A DNA stretch of 64,000 bases, taken from positions 310,001-374,000 of the forward strand of contig DATLKN010000050.1 in assembly GCA_035538335.1 (NCBI GenBank). The letters run 5' to 3'. This document shows positions 63,628 through 64,000 of the stretch, piece by piece; the stretch's first letter is position 1, and each line of letters starts with the position of its first letter. Source of the stretch: AP-15 sp035538335 (GTDB lineage Bacteria > Pseudomonadota > Alphaproteobacteria > ATCC43930 > CGMCC-115725). A program made the translations under genes and the position numbers. The notes under the pieces are model-generated. The model did not search any database and was not told the DNA's origin. It was given only the letters and a program-made list of their open reading frames with translations.

Positions 63628-64000
63628 TGCCGACGCACGCCGAGACGCGGATCCTGCCCTATACGCCCGAGCAGCTCTTCGCCCTCGTCGCCGATATCGA
63701 GCGCTACCCCGAGTTTCTGCCCTGGTGCATGGGCGCGCGCATCCGCGAGCGCCGCGCCGATCTGATCGTCGCCGACCTCGTCATCGGCTTTCGCATGTTC
63801 CGCGAGCGCTTTACCTCGCGCGTCACGCTCGTCCCGCCGCGCCGCATCGACGTCGCCTATGCCGAAGGCCCCTTCCGCTACCTCAACAACCACTGGGCGT
63901 TCGCGGCGGTGGCGGGCGGCTGCCGCGTCGATTTCTTCGTCGATTTCGAATTCAAGTCGCGCGTCCTGCAGCGCGTCATCGAGGTGCTGTTCGGCGAGGC
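63627..64000 (+). CDS. Coenzyme Q-binding protein COQ10 / RatA-like (partial)
   Basis: About 124 residues visible; the 3' end runs off the window. START/polyketide-cyclase fold: ETRILPYTPEQLFALVADIE, RYPEFLPWCMGARI, GPFRYLNNHWAF and VDFFVDFEFKSRVLQRVIE. Such proteins bind ubiquinone (COQ10) or are annotated RatA toxin in enterobacteria; after lipA in alphaproteobacteria it is the usual neighbour. Start overlaps the lipA stop. Confidence 0.9.
   Translation, partial: MPTHAETRILPYTPEQLFALVADIERYPEFLPWCMGARIRERRADLIVADLVIGFRMFRERFTSRVTLVPPRRIDVAYAEGPFRYLNNHWAFAAVAGGCRVDFFVDFEFKSRVLQRVIEVLFGE

Noticed and set aside
63627..64000. Annotating the last gene as a RatA toxin
   Set aside because: In the lipA-adjacent alphaproteobacterial setting the COQ10-type ubiquinone-binding role is more likely; there is no partner antitoxin.

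Overview
This window is a 64-kb stretch of a GC-rich alphaproteobacterial chromosome, almost fully coding. The assignment rests on gene order (secG-pyrG, then kdsA-eno-ftsB-pdhA-pdhB-pdhC and lpd-lipA-coq10, a well-known alphaproteobacterial core cluster), on a pdhB that carries its own lipoyl domain, and on gene families that I recall mostly from Rhodospirillales and Bradyrhizobium-like genomes. I cannot name a genus. No rRNA, tRNA, CRISPR array, phage or insertion-sequence transposase gene was seen.

Layout. 1-2054 (minus): an alkylation-repair operon, ada - 2OG-Fe(II) oxygenase - alkB, joined by GTGA stop/start overlaps; alkB runs off the left edge. 2235-7701: small metabolic genes (GlcG-like, luciferase-like flavin enzyme, PPOX-like flavin protein, RidA, enolase-superfamily enzyme, DUF488), a Crp/Fnr regulator and the ribosome-rescue factor ArfB. 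7841-11943: a three-subunit molybdenum hydroxylase operon (FAD, 2Fe-2S and Mo subunits) followed by a MoaD/ThiS-like protein. 12140-19337: an unusually large class A penicillin-binding protein, an orphan MlaC-like protein, a tyrosine-rich exported protein, a haloacid dehalogenase, an aminotransferase and rpmJ. 19580-26498: glycolate oxidase glcDEF, a serine hydrolase, a TVP38-type membrane protein and a glycosyltransferase. 26971-34557: a short unknown ORF, a GMC oxidoreductase with an internal deletion, an amine-oxidase-like flavoprotein, pyruvate kinase, glycerate 2-kinase and a first Deg/Htr protease. 34766-43000: a fused indolepyruvate ferredoxin oxidoreductase, a D-lactate dehydrogenase-like flavoprotein, a helix-turn-helix protein with an Asn-Gly linker, and a second Deg/Htr protease. 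43057-47844: a class A PBP with a nuclease-like C-terminal domain, a CMD-family protein, two small frameshifted genes and an LLM oxidoreductase. 48006-64000: the core cluster, interrupted by a brnT-brnA toxin-antitoxin pair between kdsA and eno and by a 3.9-kb DUF1501/DUF1800 segment between pdhC and lpd.

How the genes fit together. Central metabolism dominates: eno, pyruvate kinase and the pyruvate dehydrogenase genes form one route from 2-phosphoglycerate to acetyl-CoA, with lipA making the lipoyl cofactor. glcDEF plus glycerate 2-kinase suggest growth on glycolate or glyoxylate-derived glycerate. Two class A PBPs, two Deg/Htr proteases, ftsB, kdsA and MlaC serve the cell envelope.

A striking non-coding feature is the load of short palindromic repeats in gene gaps. 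At least four sequence families occur several times each, often inside presumed operons (between coxS-like and coxL-like genes, between glcD, glcE and glcF, and right before lipA). The most interesting single observations are the brnTA pair whose antitoxin stop overlaps the eno start codon, the PBP with a nuclease-like tail, the large PBP with long insertions in its transpeptidase domain, the GMC enzyme that lost about 130 internal residues, and two adjacent small genes that each carry one extra base.
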